From: Chloroherpetonaceae bacterium
GTDB lineage: Bacteria; Bacteroidota; Chlorobiia; Chlorobiales; Thermochlorobacteraceae
DNA length: 64,000 nt
Assembly (NCBI GenBank): GCA_025056565.1
Contig: JANWWA010000009.1
Coordinates: 1-64,000, forward strand
Reading direction: 5' to 3'
Part shown: piece after piece, positions 45,553-55,541 of the stretch
Layout of the letters: every line of letters starts with the position of its first letter
Position numbering within the stretch: the first letter of the stretch is position 1
Program-made: the position numbers and the translations under genes
The notes under the pieces: model-generated
The model's database searches: none
The model's input: the letters and a program-made list of their open reading frames with translations, nothing else
What the model was told of the DNA's origin: nothing

Positions 45553-46983
45553 ATGTCGAAGCAAGCCATCAACAAGCCCCCGCATAACTACGATTTTGAT
45601 GTAACCATCATTGGCTCAGGTCCAGGAGGCTATGAAACGGCAATTCGTGCCTCGCAACTGGGCTATAAGACTTGCATTATTGAAAAAGAGCCAACGCTGG
45701 GGGGCGTTTGTCTCAATTGGGGCTGCATTCCCACTAAGTCGCTCCTAAAAAATGCGGAGCTGATTCAAACATTGAAGCACGCTAACACTTTCGGCATTCG
45801 GCTCGAGGGGATGACGATTGACTTTGCACAAATCATCAAGCGCAGCCGTGATGTGGCGGCTCAGATGGCAAAAGGTGTCGATTACCTAATGAAAAAAAAT
45901 AAAATCACGGTCAAAAAGGGCTTCGGCAAGCTGCTTTCGGCACACGAGATTGAAATCAAGGCTGATGATGGAGCGGTGGAAAAGGTAAGCTCCCTGTATA
46001 TCATCATTGCGACCGGAGCTAAGCCGCGTTCACTGCCCAGCGTGCCTATTGACCGTCAGCGCATTATTACCAGCTACGAAGCAATGGTCTTACCTGAACG
46101 CCCTAATAAGCTCACCATCATCGGAGCAGGGGCAATTGGCGTTGAATTTGCCTATTTCTATAACGCAGTTGGCACAGAAGTGACGCTCATTGAGGCAATG
46201 CCGCAAATTCTGCCCAACGAAGATGAAGAAATCTCAACGCTGCTGGCACGTGAGTTCAAAAAACAAGGCATCACGATAATGACAAATGCGAAAGTAGAAT
46301 CAGCGTCCGTGGAAGGTGATAAGGTTAAGACAATTGTGGTAGACGCAAACAGCAATCGCAAAGAACTCATCTCAGATTACTGCCTCGTGGCAATTGGACT
46401 GACTGGCAACATTGAGAATATTGGTCTGGAGACAGTGGGCGTGCAGACCGAGCGCGGCTTTATCAAGGTCGATGAGTTTGGGCGCACTAACGTTGAAAGC
46501 ATCTATGCAATCGGTGACGTAGCAGGCGGTATGCTGCTGGCACACAAAGCCTCCGCTGAAGGGATTCGCTGCATTGAGAAAATTGCAGGACTGGATGTCC
46601 AACCACTTGACCCAATGGAAATCCCAGCTTGCACATACTGCCAGCCGTCCGTTGCGCACATCGGCTTAACCGAAAAGCAGGCCAAAGAAAAAGGCTACGA
46701 GGTCAAAATCGGGCGCTTTCCATTCAAGGCCTCTGGCAAAGCCACCGCAGCAGGACACACTGAAGGAATGGTCAAGCTCATCTTCGACGCCAAGTATGGC
46801 GACCTACTGGGAGCACATATCATTGGCTACGAAGCAACAGAAATGATTGCAACGCTGGGCATAGCGCGCAAGCTGGAAGCTACAGCAGACTGGATTCATC
46901 ATACAGTTCATGCACACCCGACTTTCTCGGAAGCGATTAAAGAAGCAGCAGCAGATGCAGAGGGCGAAGCAATTAACATTTAG
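45553..46983 (+). CDS. lpdA: Dihydrolipoyl dehydrogenase (E3)
   Basis: A 476-residue flavoprotein that reoxidises lipoyl groups in 2-oxoacid dehydrogenase complexes and the glycine cleavage system. FAD motif GSGPGGYETAIRA, redox-active pair C-x4-C in GGVCLNWGCIPTKS, NAD-binding GAGAIGVEFAYFY, second FAD motif SIYAIGDVAGG, and the C-terminal catalytic His-Glu pair in HAHPTFSEAIKEA. Full length and intact. No complex subunits are adjacent. It has its own TAnnTTTG promoter and probably a 5' leader of about 80 bases. Confidence 0.95.
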   Translation: MSKQAINKPPHNYDFDVTIIGSGPGGYETAIRASQLGYKTCIIEKEPTLGGVCLNWGCIPTKSLLKNAELIQTLKHANTFGIRLEGMTIDFAQIIKRSRDVAAQMAKGVDYLMKKNKITVKKGFGKLLSAHEIEIKADDGAVEKVSSLYIIIATGAKPRSLPSVPIDRQRIITSYEAMVLPERPNKLTIIGAGAIGVEFAYFYNAVGTEVTLIEAMPQILPNEDEEISTLLAREFKKQGITIMTNAKVESASVEGDKVKTIVVDANSNRKELISDYCLVAIGLTGNIENIGLETVGVQTERGFIKVDEFGRTNVESIYAIGDVAGGMLLAHKASAEGIRCIEKIAGLDVQPLDPMEIPACTYCQPSVAHIGLTEKQAKEKGYEVKIGRFPFKASGKATAAGHTEGMVKLIFDAKYGDLLGAHIIGYEATEMIATLGIARKLEATADWIHHTVHAHPTFSEAIKEAAADAEGEAINI

Positions 46984-47027
46984 TTCAAACAAGTTTCTTA
47001 TTTTCGCTGCAAACAAAGGAGGTGCTT

Positions 47028-47600
47028 ATGGGCATTGCCTCACTAGTACTTGGCATCATTGCGTTTCTCATCTCTTGGATACCGTGCGTCAATTGGTTTG
47101 CGCTTCTCCCTGCTGCGGTAGGTCTCATCTTGGGCATTGTGGAAGCGGTGCAGCAAAATAATGCGAAAGCAAAAGGCGACGCAAATGCCTCACCAACATT
47201 AGGCTATATCGGCACAGGTCTTAATGCAGTGTCTATTATACTCATCATTGTCATCACGGTGCTCTTAGGTAGAGGCTTAGAGCAGGCTGCAAAAGAAGCA
47301 GGATATAGCGGAGCAAAGGAAATGTTCGAAGAAATCAAAAAAGGTATTGACACAGTTCGGACAGCCCTCGAGCCTGAAAAAGTAACGAAGGCGAACTACG
47401 ACCGTATTCAGCCAGGTATGACTGTGTCCGAAGTAGAGACAATTCTGGGCAAAACCACCCTCTCCGAAGATTTGGCTAAATCTGGCGCTCAAGACAAAAT
47501 ACCGGTGATCTTGACGTGGAAACTTGATGGTTTTCGGTTTGCAACCGTGACCTTCGAAAACGGTAAGGTAAAAGAAAAAAGCCAGATTGGGCTAGAGTAG
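47028..47600 (+). CDS. Small membrane protein with DUF4190-like helices and a SmpA/OmlA-like tail
   Basis: A 190-residue protein. Two hydrophobic helices (about 3-40 and 60-82) with a Gly-rich, DUF4190-like pattern (LGIIAFLISWIPCVNW) are followed by a helical linker and a C-terminal domain whose start, YDRIQPGMTVSEVETILG, is the hallmark of SmpA/OmlA or DUF3862-like folds. The ATG at 47028 has a near-perfect AAAGGAGGT five bases before it; the frame also opens at a GTG (47022) inside that Shine-Dalgarno. Function unknown. It follows lpdA by 44 bases. Confidence 0.8.
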   Translation: MGIASLVLGIIAFLISWIPCVNWFALLPAAVGLILGIVEAVQQNNAKAKGDANASPTLGYIGTGLNAVSIILIIVITVLLGRGLEQAAKEAGYSGAKEMFEEIKKGIDTVRTALEPEKVTKANYDRIQPGMTVSEVETILGKTTLSEDLAKSGAQDKIPVILTWKLDGFRFATVTFENGKVKEKSQIGLE

Positions 47601-47607
47601 GTTTGGT

Positions 47608-48471
47608 CTATTTCAGCTCAAACTTAACGGGAATGACCAGCGCGCTGGGCACAGGTTTGCCATGCATCATTGCGGGCTTGTAGGAGACCTCCTCTGTGAG
47701 TGTGCGAAAAACCTCTTCATTGAAGGCTTCAAATGCCGTTTTGAGTAACTGAATCTTGACAACATTTCCTTCTTTGTCAAGGTAAACCTTTGCGACGACT
47801 TGTCCCTGAATGCGCTGGCGACGCGCAATTTCAGGGTATTTCAAGTTTTTGTAGACTGCGGCAATGCCGCCAACCACTTCTGCAGGCGACATAGAAGCCT
47901 CCAGTGCAGCGATGTCTGCATCAGAGAGCAACTGTGAAGCAGAAGCAACTGCTTGCTCGATAGCTTTTTCATCTTCCGACTTAGCAGCAGGTTCAGCGGG
48001 TTTGGCTGCCTCAGGCTTTGCTATTGGCTTTAGCTCAGCACGCTTCGGCTCGCTGGCTCGAGCTTCAGCAAACTTTGGTTCAACTGGCTTAGCTTCTGCA
48101 ACTCTGCTTTCAGCTGGCTTAGTGGTTTCTTTCTTCGGAACGGCGGCAGCAACGGCTTTTTCGTCAGCACCGATGCGAATGTCTAAGCGATTGGTCGTGC
48201 CGGCGACAATGCTAACTTGCCCCTTCCAATTCGGTAAGCCTTTTTTACTGGTCTTAACGCTGTATTCGCCAGGTGGAATGTTAAGAAAAACATAGTAGCC
48301 CTGCGCATTTGAGAATGCAGCTTCTGTGGCAGCAGCACCTGAGACAGCAACCAGCACGGCTGGTAAGGGTGTACCATCTTCAGTGGTTACGCGGCCGATA
48401 AGCTTACTTTGCGAAAACGACATGGAAGCAAAAAGAAGTATAGACCACAGAGTCAGCTGAGTCCGCTTCAT
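47608..48471 (-). CDS. Exported protein with carboxypeptidase-regulatory-like and TonB C-terminal domains
   Basis: A 287-residue protein with a cleavable signal (LWSILLFASMSFSQS). Next come a carboxypeptidase-D regulatory-like beta sandwich (about 22-95: KLIGRVTTEDGTPLPAVLV, GYYVFLNIPPGEYSVK), a low-complexity Ala/Pro/Glu/Lys linker (about 110-165, with repeats of the type AEAKPVEPKFAEARASEPKR) and a TonB C-terminal domain (about 200-287, YPEIARRQRIQGQVVAKVYL). Ordinary TonB keeps an N-terminal anchor; here the domain seems to be released to the periplasm. Whether it works with a TonB-dependent receptor is unknown. The gene ends seven bases from the convergent gene at 47600. Confidence 0.85.
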   Translation of the reverse strand: MKRTQLTLWSILLFASMSFSQSKLIGRVTTEDGTPLPAVLVAVSGAAATEAAFSNAQGYYVFLNIPPGEYSVKTSKKGLPNWKGQVSIVAGTTNRLDIRIGADEKAVAAAVPKKETTKPAESRVAEAKPVEPKFAEARASEPKRAELKPIAKPEAAKPAEPAAKSEDEKAIEQAVASASQLLSDADIAALEASMSPAEVVGGIAAVYKNLKYPEIARRQRIQGQVVAKVYLDKEGNVVKIQLLKTAFEAFNEEVFRTLTEEVSYKPAMMHGKPVPSALVIPVKFELK

Positions 48472-48543
48472 TGTGCCAATCAAGATTTTAAGTTGGGCTA
48501 CAAACCTGAGGCCCGAAGCTAACAAACTGCTGTTAAATTTTCG

Positions 48544-49914
48544 TTAAAGCTCCTCCACAATCACTTTCGGGGAGACCTGCTCTTTGCGAATGAGAGATGG
48601 AAAATACGCTACAACTTCTGATGGCTTAGGGCGACCGCCCGCAAAGCCCGTTACGCTGGGCGGCCCAGTCAGAATAAGGGGAGCAATTTCGTAGCCGAAG
48701 CGCTCCACTGCTTTTTTATCGTGGCTACGCACGCCGATGCGCATTTGCACTTCATTGACGTGCTCGAGCGACTCCAAGTGTTGATGACACGCATTGGCGC
48801 CGATGAATTCCGTATGAATGTCATCAAACGAAAGACCTAAATTCCGAAGCCGTGCCCGCAAAATCTCATCAGCGCGCTGAGCCTTCTTGAGCGCATCTGG
48901 GAAAGAGTAAGTGAGACTGCCAAATGCAACCCAGCCATCTGAATATGAAATCGAAACTTTATAAAATGGTGTCGCAGGCTTGCCTTTAACACCAAAGACT
49001 TTCACGCGGTCTTTGCCCGCATCTTCAAGCTGAATGGTGGTAAAGTCGGCAATGCAGTCAGGGGTGATGTATTCGGCAGGGTTACCAATTTCGTAGCAGA
49101 GCTGTTCCTTGATAACAGCTTGATTGATAAGCCCACCTGTGCCCTCGTGCTTCATAATGATGCAAGTGCCATCGGCATGCATTTCGGCAATAGGGAAGCC
49201 GATGTTTTCAAGGTTAGGCACGCTTTCCCAGTCGCCTAAAAAATTGCCGCCGCTGGCTTGTCCGCCGCATTCCAAAATATGCCCCGCAACGGTGCCTGCG
49301 GCGAGCAAATCCCAGTCATCAGGTTTCCAGCCAAATTCATAAATCATTGGCGCAAGCGTAAGCCCTGTATCCGTGCAGCGACCTGTTACGACAATCTGCG
49401 CACCGTCGCACAGGGCTTGAGCAATCGGGCGGGCACCAAAATACACATTAGCACTAAGCACACGGTCTCGCACCGCTGAAAGGGGTTCACCTGTCTCCAT
49501 ATTTCTCAGCTCTTCGCCAGAGGCAATCAGTGCATCCAGTCGCTCCAAGATATCATCACCAACCACCACACCTACCTTCAAGCCCTTGATGCCTAATTTC
49601 TTGGCTACTTCGAAAATTCTATCGCGGCACGCTAAGGGATTCACGCCGCCAGCATTGGAAATGACCTTGATGTTTTTTTCTAACAAGTCAGGCAAAATGT
49701 GCGCTAAGACTTCTGGAAAATCGCGTGCATAACCCAATGAAGGGTCTTTCTGACGCTGCTTCTGCAAAATGCTCATTGTAACCTCTGCAAGGTAGTCGAG
49801 CATGAGGTAGTCAATAGCAGTGTCGCCTTTGGAGAGTTTGACTTGATTAATTGGCGCTTGTTGCCAGTCGCCCCAGAAGCCTTGCCCTGATGCGATGCGA
49901 ATGTAGGTTTTCAC
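48544..49914 (-). CDS. AtuA (DUF1446) family protein
   Basis: A 456-residue protein of the acyclic terpene utilisation AtuA family. The GTG at 49914 gives the family start ([16 protein letters not shown]); no ATG fits. Conserved blocks include [64 protein letters not shown] and [20 protein letters not shown]. Family members act in degradation of citronellol-type terpenes in Pseudomonas, but many genomes carry an AtuA homologue with no such pathway. The amidohydrolase gene lies 34 bases upstream in the same direction, suggesting an operon. Reaction here unknown. Confidence 0.88.
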   Translation of the reverse strand: MKTYIRIASGQGFWGDWQQAPINQVKLSKGDTAIDYLMLDYLAEVTMSILQKQRQKDPSLGYARDFPEVLAHILPDLLEKNIKVISNAGGVNPLACRDRIFEVAKKLGIKGLKVGVVVGDDILERLDALIASGEELRNMETGEPLSAVRDRVLSANVYFGARPIAQALCDGAQIVVTGRCTDTGLTLAPMIYEFGWKPDDWDLLAAGTVAGHILECGGQASGGNFLGDWESVPNLENIGFPIAEMHADGTCIIMKHEGTGGLINQAVIKEQLCYEIGNPAEYITPDCIADFTTIQLEDAGKDRVKVFGVKGKPATPFYKVSISYSDGWVAFGSLTYSFPDALKKAQRADEILRARLRNLGLSFDDIHTEFIGANACHQHLESLEHVNEVQMRIGVRSHDKKAVERFGYEIAPLILTGPPSVTGFAGGRPKPSEVVAYFPSLIRKEQVSPKVIVEEL

Positions 49915-49948
49915 GGCGTATTGCGTTTTGTAAAGTGTAGTTGAAAAG

Positions 49949-51484
49949 TTACAAAATTGAGTGCACAATCTCACCGCCTAAGATGGTGGCTAAGACTTGA
50001 ACACTGGGCAAACGCTCAGCGGGAATGCGAAAGATGTTTTCGGAAAGCACAATAAGGTCGGCTTGATAGCCTTGCTCAATGAGACCGCGCCGAGCATCAA
50101 TAATGCGACGTGACGAGAGCGTATAGGCTTCAAGAGCCTGAGGCAACGAAAGACGCTCTTCGGCATACCAAGTGCGTCCAGTGGCATCTTGCCGTGCTAC
50201 AGCATAGAACAAGCCTTCAAGCACGTTTGGCGATTCAACAGGGGCATCGCTGCCAAAAAGCAAAGTGGTGCCTGCTGAAAGGAGAGAGCGAAAACGATAG
50301 AGCCGCTCAGCACGTGCGCCTAACAAGCGCATTGCAGGCTCAATGTCGCTGCGAATGTGGATTGGCTGCATTGAAGCTATAACGCCTAATCTGGCAAAGC
50401 GTGGAAGGTCGCTAGTATGCACCGTTTGCGCATGCTCAATTCGGTGTGCAAGTTGGAAAGATAGACTGCTTGAGTTGGCTAAACGCTCAAAGGCATTCAG
50501 CGCACGGCGCACGGCTTTGTCGCCAATTGCATGCACCGAGATAGCAAGATGTTCACGCTCAATGAGCCTGAAAAGGGCAACAAGGTCAGCATCAGCATAA
50601 AAATCCATTCCTGTTGAGCGACTGTTCTCAAATGGCTCAAGCATAGAGCAAGTCTCCGAGCCTAATGAGCCATCAAGGAAGAGCTTAACGGCTTCCAGCT
50701 CCGTGTTATGGTGTGGTGTAGTGGCGTAAAATTTCTTTGCGGCATCCAGCGACTCGAGATAAATACCAATGCGCACGCGCAGTTTGAGCTGGCTGCCCAG
50801 TGCTTGGTAGTCAGATAGAGCGTCTGCATTTTCCATTGAAAGAGTTTCTGTAATGCCGAGCTTGAAAAAAGCTGCTTGTGCGCGCAAGATGGCAGCTTGT
50901 CTTTCGGCTGGCAAGGTTTTTACCAGTGCCATTGCAGCTTTCGCAGCGCGCTCAAAAGCGACACTAGTGAAAGTGCCATCTTCTGCACGTGGCAATTCTT
51001 CAGCAGAAAAATCTGTGGCATTTAGTTGAGCCAGAACAGGGGTATTGCACCAAGCCGAATGCCAGTCAGCACTGCGTAGCGCAATGAAGTGCTCAGTAGA
51101 AATGTCGTCTAATTCTTTGGGAGTTGGAAATGTGCCGAAGGCTTGTTTTGTCCAACCGCCCCCAACAATCCAGCTGCCTTTGGGCATCTCGGCCACGTGT
51201 TGGCGAATGCAGCAAAGAGCATCAGAATGCGAAAGCCCTGAGAGGTCAAGCTGCAAAAGTCGCAAGCCGTATTCAGAAAAGTGCGTATGGCTATCGCAAA
51301 ACGATGGGAGCAAAAGGTGTCCTCTGGCATCAAGGCGCTGCTCTACCTTTCTCACCTTTGGCTCGCCATCAGTAAATAGCTGCGCAATCAGCCCATCACG
51401 AATAAGCAAGGCGCGGTAGGGCAAAGCGTAGCCAGAGCAGTTAGCTATCACTGCATTTGTGATAAGTAAGGACGGACTTGGCAT
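49949..51484 (-). CDS. Amidohydrolase family protein (YtcJ-like)
   Basis: A 511-residue metal-dependent hydrolase of the YtcJ/amidohydrolase-3 group. Metal ligands are visible: His-x-His in [12 protein letters not shown], Lys in [13 protein letters not shown] (probably a carboxylated bridging residue), His in [25 protein letters not shown], and Asp in [11 protein letters not shown]. The first 60 residues form the small beta-sandwich part. The ATG at 51484 ([13 protein letters not shown]) is preferred; the frame runs back to 51520. It precedes the AtuA-family gene and may share an operon with it. Substrate not predictable. Confidence 0.88.
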   Translation of the reverse strand: MPSPSLLITNAVIANCSGYALPYRALLIRDGLIAQLFTDGEPKVRKVEQRLDARGHLLLPSFCDSHTHFSEYGLRLLQLDLSGLSHSDALCCIRQHVAEMPKGSWIVGGGWTKQAFGTFPTPKELDDISTEHFIALRSADWHSAWCNTPVLAQLNATDFSAEELPRAEDGTFTSVAFERAAKAAMALVKTLPAERQAAILRAQAAFFKLGITETLSMENADALSDYQALGSQLKLRVRIGIYLESLDAAKKFYATTPHHNTELEAVKLFLDGSLGSETCSMLEPFENSRSTGMDFYADADLVALFRLIEREHLAISVHAIGDKAVRRALNAFERLANSSSLSFQLAHRIEHAQTVHTSDLPRFARLGVIASMQPIHIRSDIEPAMRLLGARAERLYRFRSLLSAGTTLLFGSDAPVESPNVLEGLFYAVARQDATGRTWYAEERLSLPQALEAYTLSSRRIIDARRGLIEQGYQADLIVLSENIFRIPAERLPSVQVLATILGGEIVHSIL

Positions 51485-51635
51485 CTTTCGAAAGAGTTTA
51501 CAACGGATAGGTTGCTTCAAAGTGAGCTACTGGACCTGCCCGGACACCCTTGAGGCAGTCAGAGCAACATGCAATTTAGGCGAGAAGTTGAAGCAAAAGT
51601 GCTACTCGGAGCAGAGAGCAATACGCCACCAGAGG

Positions 51636-51920
51636 CTAGTTAAGCTCATAGCGCCGAATCACGAAATTGTGGCGCTGAAAAATAATTTGGTTACTCAAAG
51701 ATTCGTGTGAAGTGTCAAAGCAGGCGTTTGCGTTGCTCTCACTTGCGAAGCAAGAAGAGCTACTGAGTCGCGTGCTAAGATAGAAAAATCCGACGGTAAC
51801 AAGTGGAAAAATGCTAACCAGAAAAAGCGGAATCGTCAGCGCCAGCAAGATGCCAGCAGGGATAGCAAATAACAAAATTAGCAAAATCGCAGCAATAAGA
51901 ATGAACAGGCGCTTCAACAT
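51636..51920 (-). CDS. Small membrane protein, uncertain
   Basis: A possible 94-residue product from the ATG at 51920: two closely spaced hydrophobic helices (about 4-25 and 28-47) followed by a Ser/Asn/Cys-rich polar tail. No family match and no strong Shine-Dalgarno. The frame also opens at 51995. It could be real or a chance ORF; the hydrophobic pattern is the only support. Confidence 0.4.
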   Translation of the reverse strand: MLKRLFILIAAILLILLFAIPAGILLALTIPLFLVSIFPLVTVGFFYLSTRLSSSSCFASESNANACFDTSHESLSNQIIFQRHNFVIRRYELN

Positions 51921-52042
51921 TCGTTCTGAGCAAAAGTTTATCGGTCTCTGAAAATGTGAGCTGGGAACTTCGACTACTGCCAGAACTGCTAACAAAGAAA
52001 ACCGATGCGAATTGCAAAAAGTTCAAAGCGGTTGAAAATACG

Positions 52043-52843
52043 TTACTTTTTTTCGGTGCTATCTTGACGCTTGGGCATCTCAATGAAGATATACTCAATG
52101 AGCGATTGGGCAAGAGGGCTTTTTAAGCGCTCGAGTTTTTCGTGCTGCTTAAATGCAGCGGCACGCTGGCGAGATAGCACAAATGTAACCCCAATAGCAT
52201 AGATAGCCGATTCATTGTTGGGGTCTTTCTCCAAGATGCGTTCATATGTGCGCACTGCTTCATCGTAGCGCTTGGCTTTGCGATAGGCGTCGCCCAGAAA
52301 TTGGTAATTCTCCAGCTGCTCAGGAAGCAGCAAGGTAAGGCGCTCAAACGCAAAGATAGCATCTGCAGTCGTGCTATCGGATTTCATCGCAATGTTGCCA
52401 AGTGTTTGGTAGTAACGGACAGAGTCTTTGACAGGGTGCAGCCCTTTCAGCACGCCAACTGCTTCAGTATGTGCACCAGTTTGGCTTAGCAAAACTGCAA
52501 GATTGAAGCCCAGCTCCGGCAATGAAGGCTGAAGGCGCATTGCGGTTCGCAGCGCTTGCACGGCTTCCGAATACCTTTCCATTTCGCTATAGGTCAGCCC
52601 TAAGCTGTAATGAGCCTCTGCAAAGTTGGGATTGAGGCGAATAGCATGTTGAAAGGCATCAACCGCTTCACCATACGCTTCAGCATTGGCTAAGGCTACG
52701 CCCAAGTTGTAATGAGCAATAGGGTTCTTTGGGTTTTTGCGAACAGCTTTGCGAGCTGCATCAAGGTCGGACTGTGCCCACGCTGATGAAGCCAGTGCAA
52801 CAGCGACGCACAGAGATACAATACACCGATAAAAAGTGCTCAT
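52043..52843 (-). CDS. Exported TPR-repeat protein
   Basis: A 266-residue protein with a signal peptide (CIVSLCVAVALASSAWAQS, cleavage after A-W-A-Q or nearby). About six tetratricopeptide repeats follow: PIAHYNLGVALANAEAYGEA, FAEAHYSLGLTYSEMERYSE, LPELGFNLAVLLSQTGAHTE, and near the C-terminus YDEAVRTYERILEKDPNNES. The C-terminus is basic. Probably periplasmic and a protein-interaction scaffold. The ATG at 52843 is chosen because the signal peptide follows at once; the frame extends to 52870. Confidence 0.85.
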   Translation of the reverse strand: MSTFYRCIVSLCVAVALASSAWAQSDLDAARKAVRKNPKNPIAHYNLGVALANAEAYGEAVDAFQHAIRLNPNFAEAHYSLGLTYSEMERYSEAVQALRTAMRLQPSLPELGFNLAVLLSQTGAHTEAVGVLKGLHPVKDSVRYYQTLGNIAMKSDSTTADAIFAFERLTLLLPEQLENYQFLGDAYRKAKRYDEAVRTYERILEKDPNNESAIYAIGVTFVLSRQRAAAFKQHEKLERLKSPLAQSLIEYIFIEMPKRQDSTEKK

Positions 52844-52959
52844 GTGCCGACTTTGAAATGTGTTAAACAAAGGCTAACATCTTGACGAAGTTTAAGGCAG
52901 CATGGTTTCAATGCTGCACAGGTAGAAAATCTGGTTTTCAACTGACGCCGAACAAAGTT

Positions 52960-54303
52960 ATGCCTTCACGCCGAAAGTTTCTTCACGATACCTTGTTAGC
53001 TGGCACAGGACTGGCACTGCTTCAGCAGGAGGCGCTTGCAAAACTTGCCAAAGCAGTTGCAGCACTTCCTACGAACCGCTCACCAGAGCAAGTCGCCACC
53101 GATGAAGATTTTTGGACGACCGTTCAGCAAGCCTTTGCGGTGGATAGAAGCCTGATTAACCTGAACAATGGGGGAGTCTCGCCAGCACCACGAGTTGTAA
53201 TGGACGCACTCAAACAGTATTTGGATTACTCAAATCTGGCGCCAGCCTACACAATGTGGCGACACTTAGAGCCTCGCATTGAGACTGTGCGTGAGGGTTT
53301 AGCGGAAATGTTTGGCTGCTCACCCGAAGAGGTTGCAATTACGCGTAACGCCAGTGAATCGCTGCAGACCTTGCAATTCGGGTTGGAGCTTCGCCGCGGC
53401 GATGAGGTGATTACGACTGTGCAAGACTACCCACGAATGATTACTACATGGCAGCAGCGTGTGCGCCGCGATGGCATTGTATTAAAGAAAGTGCGCTACC
53501 CTGTGCCACTAATAAATCCAAAGGATTTTGTGCGAGCGATTGAGGAGGCGATTACGCCCAAGACGCGCGTGATTCATGTCTCGCACATCGTGGTCTATAC
53601 AGGGCAGATTTTACCAGTGGCGGAAATCTGTCAAATTGGCAAAGCACGTGGCATTGAAGTCATCGTCGACGGAGCACATTCCTTTGCGCACTTGCCCTTC
53701 AAGCACGCAGATTTAGGGTGTGACTATTTCGGTGCAAGCCTGCATAAGTGGCTATATGCGCCGATTGGCACAGGATTGCTCTACGTGCGCAAGGAAAAAA
53801 TCAAGAATGTCTGGTCGCTGTTTGCAGCACCAGAATCCATGCAAAACGATATTCGCAAATTCGAAGAAATTGGCACTCACCCAGCAGCCAATCACAATGC
53901 GATTGCGGAAGCACTTGGCTTCAACGAAAACTTGGGGATTGCCCGCAAGGCAGCGCGTCTGAGATACTTGCAGCGACTTTGGATTGAACGCTTGCGAAAA
54001 TTTGAGAATGTTAGGTTTCGTATCAATATCGATGACGAAAGTCAGTGGTGCGGTCTGGTTAATGTCCACATTGAAGGCACAGACCCGAGCAAGGTGCAAA
54101 GCTATCTTTTTGAAAAGCATCGCATCTACACTGTTGCGATTTTGCCTCTGCCCGATAGCCCGCCGATTAAAACACCTTTCTCCGACGACTTTACAGGCAT
54201 TCGCATCACGCCAAATGTCTATACACGCCCATCGGAGATAGAGCGGTTTGCTGATGCGATGGAGAAAATCGCCAAAGGTGTTGTCAAGGAGGTCAAGGCA
54301 TAA
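52960..54303 (+). CDS. Class V aminotransferase with Tat signal (isopenicillin-N-epimerase-like)
   Basis: A 447-residue PLP enzyme. The N-terminus reads MPSRRKFLHDTLLAGTGLAL, a twin-arginine signal, so it is probably exported folded with its cofactor. The fold is that of cysteine desulfurase-like class V enzymes: NLNNGGVSPAP, VAITRNASESLQTLQFGLEL, the PLP-binding Asp in VIVDGAHSFAH, and the Schiff-base Lys at about residue 262 in FGASLHKWLYAPIGTG. No desulfurase Cys loop is seen. The start is ATG 52960; the upstream open frame (to 52882) would bury the Tat motif. The gene ends two bases before the convergent gene. Confidence 0.88.
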   Translation: MPSRRKFLHDTLLAGTGLALLQQEALAKLAKAVAALPTNRSPEQVATDEDFWTTVQQAFAVDRSLINLNNGGVSPAPRVVMDALKQYLDYSNLAPAYTMWRHLEPRIETVREGLAEMFGCSPEEVAITRNASESLQTLQFGLELRRGDEVITTVQDYPRMITTWQQRVRRDGIVLKKVRYPVPLINPKDFVRAIEEAITPKTRVIHVSHIVVYTGQILPVAEICQIGKARGIEVIVDGAHSFAHLPFKHADLGCDYFGASLHKWLYAPIGTGLLYVRKEKIKNVWSLFAAPESMQNDIRKFEEIGTHPAANHNAIAEALGFNENLGIARKAARLRYLQRLWIERLRKFENVRFRINIDDESQWCGLVNVHIEGTDPSKVQSYLFEKHRIYTVAILPLPDSPPIKTPFSDDFTGIRITPNVYTRPSEIERFADAMEKIAKGVVKEVKA

Positions 54304-54305
54304 GG

Positions 54306-55541
54306 TCAGGCGCGCAGCTCACTGGATTCCTTTGCTGCGAGCAATTTTGCCAGTCCAAGATACATCCACGCATTTGACCAGCGCATATAAGGGATACGGT
54401 TGGTGAAGTATCGGTGTTTTTGATAGGCAAATGTGCCATCGGAGCGCTGCAAGTGCCTGCAAGTCCAGTTGGCGACGCCAAGTGCTTTTTCCCACTTGCC
54501 GAAGCGGATAAGCGTCAAAATAGACTGTGCAGCGGCAGTTGCATCAATCGGGTAGAGCTGCTGGTCGTAATACTTTGGTATGATGCCATCAGGTGCTTCT
54601 ACAAAAAAATGTGACTCGTAGAACTGGAGCCCTTTTTGCAAAGCAGGCAAGAAAGCTTGCTCACCTGTGTGGCGAATCACCTCATCGAGGCAGTCGAGCA
54701 CGTAGCCTGTGTGAAAGTTATCTGCCCAGATGCGCGCATCACCTTGCGAATAAGCCCAGCGACCGCTGGGAGCTTGGCATAAGAGCACAAATGCAGTGGT
54801 TTTCTTTGCAGCTTGAAGAAGGGTAAGCTCTTTGGTAACAGAATAGACTTGCGCCAGCAGGCGCGCCCCTTTCATCGTAGCGTTTAGAACAACTTGTCGG
54901 TCAAAGGGCGAGTATGAAAAGCAAAAGGTATCGCCGAACTCCGTACGCTGCAGGTCGTTTAGCACAAACAAGGTGGCACTGCGGCAAAGCTCAAATGCAG
55001 CTCGGTTGCCCGTGGCTTGGTAGTATTCAAAGAGTGCATTAGTAATGAAGCCTGTGGCTACAACAGTCGGCGTATAGGCAGGAATGCGACCGTAACGTGC
55101 TTCCCAGTCAAAGTCGTAACCCCAGCAGGCGCCGCTGTAGCCTTTTGACTGCAGACGCACCAACTCTTGGAGGCAAAATTCAGCTCGAGATGCATAAAAT
55201 CCCCGTTGCTCAGGGAGTGCGGTAAGCAAGGTGGTATAGGCTTGCAAGCAAAGACCCAGCGTAACAGGATTATAACCCTTCGGAATGAAAAGAAGCGGGC
55301 GCAGATTGATGGGCAAACGCTTCAAGGTTTGCTGAGCAGCCCAGCGAATCCATTTTTGTCGCCTTAGGAAAGGCAGCTTGAAAAAGGGGGAGGTCAAGGC
55401 ATCGTAGGGGTCGTAGCCACGATACGCTGCCTGATGAATGTGCTGCTCCAGCCGCCGCAGAGACTCTGACAAGCGGCTAAGCATTGCTGCCGTAGAGTTC
55501 TTTGCCGTAGGCTGCTGTGCCAGCTGACTTGGAGTGCTCAT
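54306..55541 (-). CDS. Six-hairpin (alpha/alpha-toroid) glycosidase-like protein
   Basis: A 411-residue protein built from repeated helical hairpins, with pattern features such as CLQELVRLQSKGYSGACWGY, YTPTVVATGFITNALFEYYQ, NATMKGARLLAQVYSV, DNFHTGYVLDCLDEVIRH and DGTFAYQKHRYFTNRIPYMR. Proteins of this type occur in polysaccharide and glycan gene clusters; some databases misname them. Several aromatic and acidic residues line the repeats, but I cannot point to a catalytic pair. The ATG at 55541 has a Shine-Dalgarno-like AAAGG; the frame extends to 55673. Substrate unknown. Confidence 0.7.
   Translation of the reverse strand: MSTPSQLAQQPTAKNSTAAMLSRLSESLRRLEQHIHQAAYRGYDPYDALTSPFFKLPFLRRQKWIRWAAQQTLKRLPINLRPLLFIPKGYNPVTLGLCLQAYTTLLTALPEQRGFYASRAEFCLQELVRLQSKGYSGACWGYDFDWEARYGRIPAYTPTVVATGFITNALFEYYQATGNRAAFELCRSATLFVLNDLQRTEFGDTFCFSYSPFDRQVVLNATMKGARLLAQVYSVTKELTLLQAAKKTTAFVLLCQAPSGRWAYSQGDARIWADNFHTGYVLDCLDEVIRHTGEQAFLPALQKGLQFYESHFFVEAPDGIIPKYYDQQLYPIDATAAAQSILTLIRFGKWEKALGVANWTCRHLQRSDGTFAYQKHRYFTNRIPYMRWSNAWMYLGLAKLLAAKESSELRA

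Noticed and set aside
47864-48295. 143-residue Ser/Ala/Gly-rich plus-strand ORF
   Set aside because: Produced by the reverse complement of the Ala/Pro/Glu/Lys linker in the TonB-C protein.
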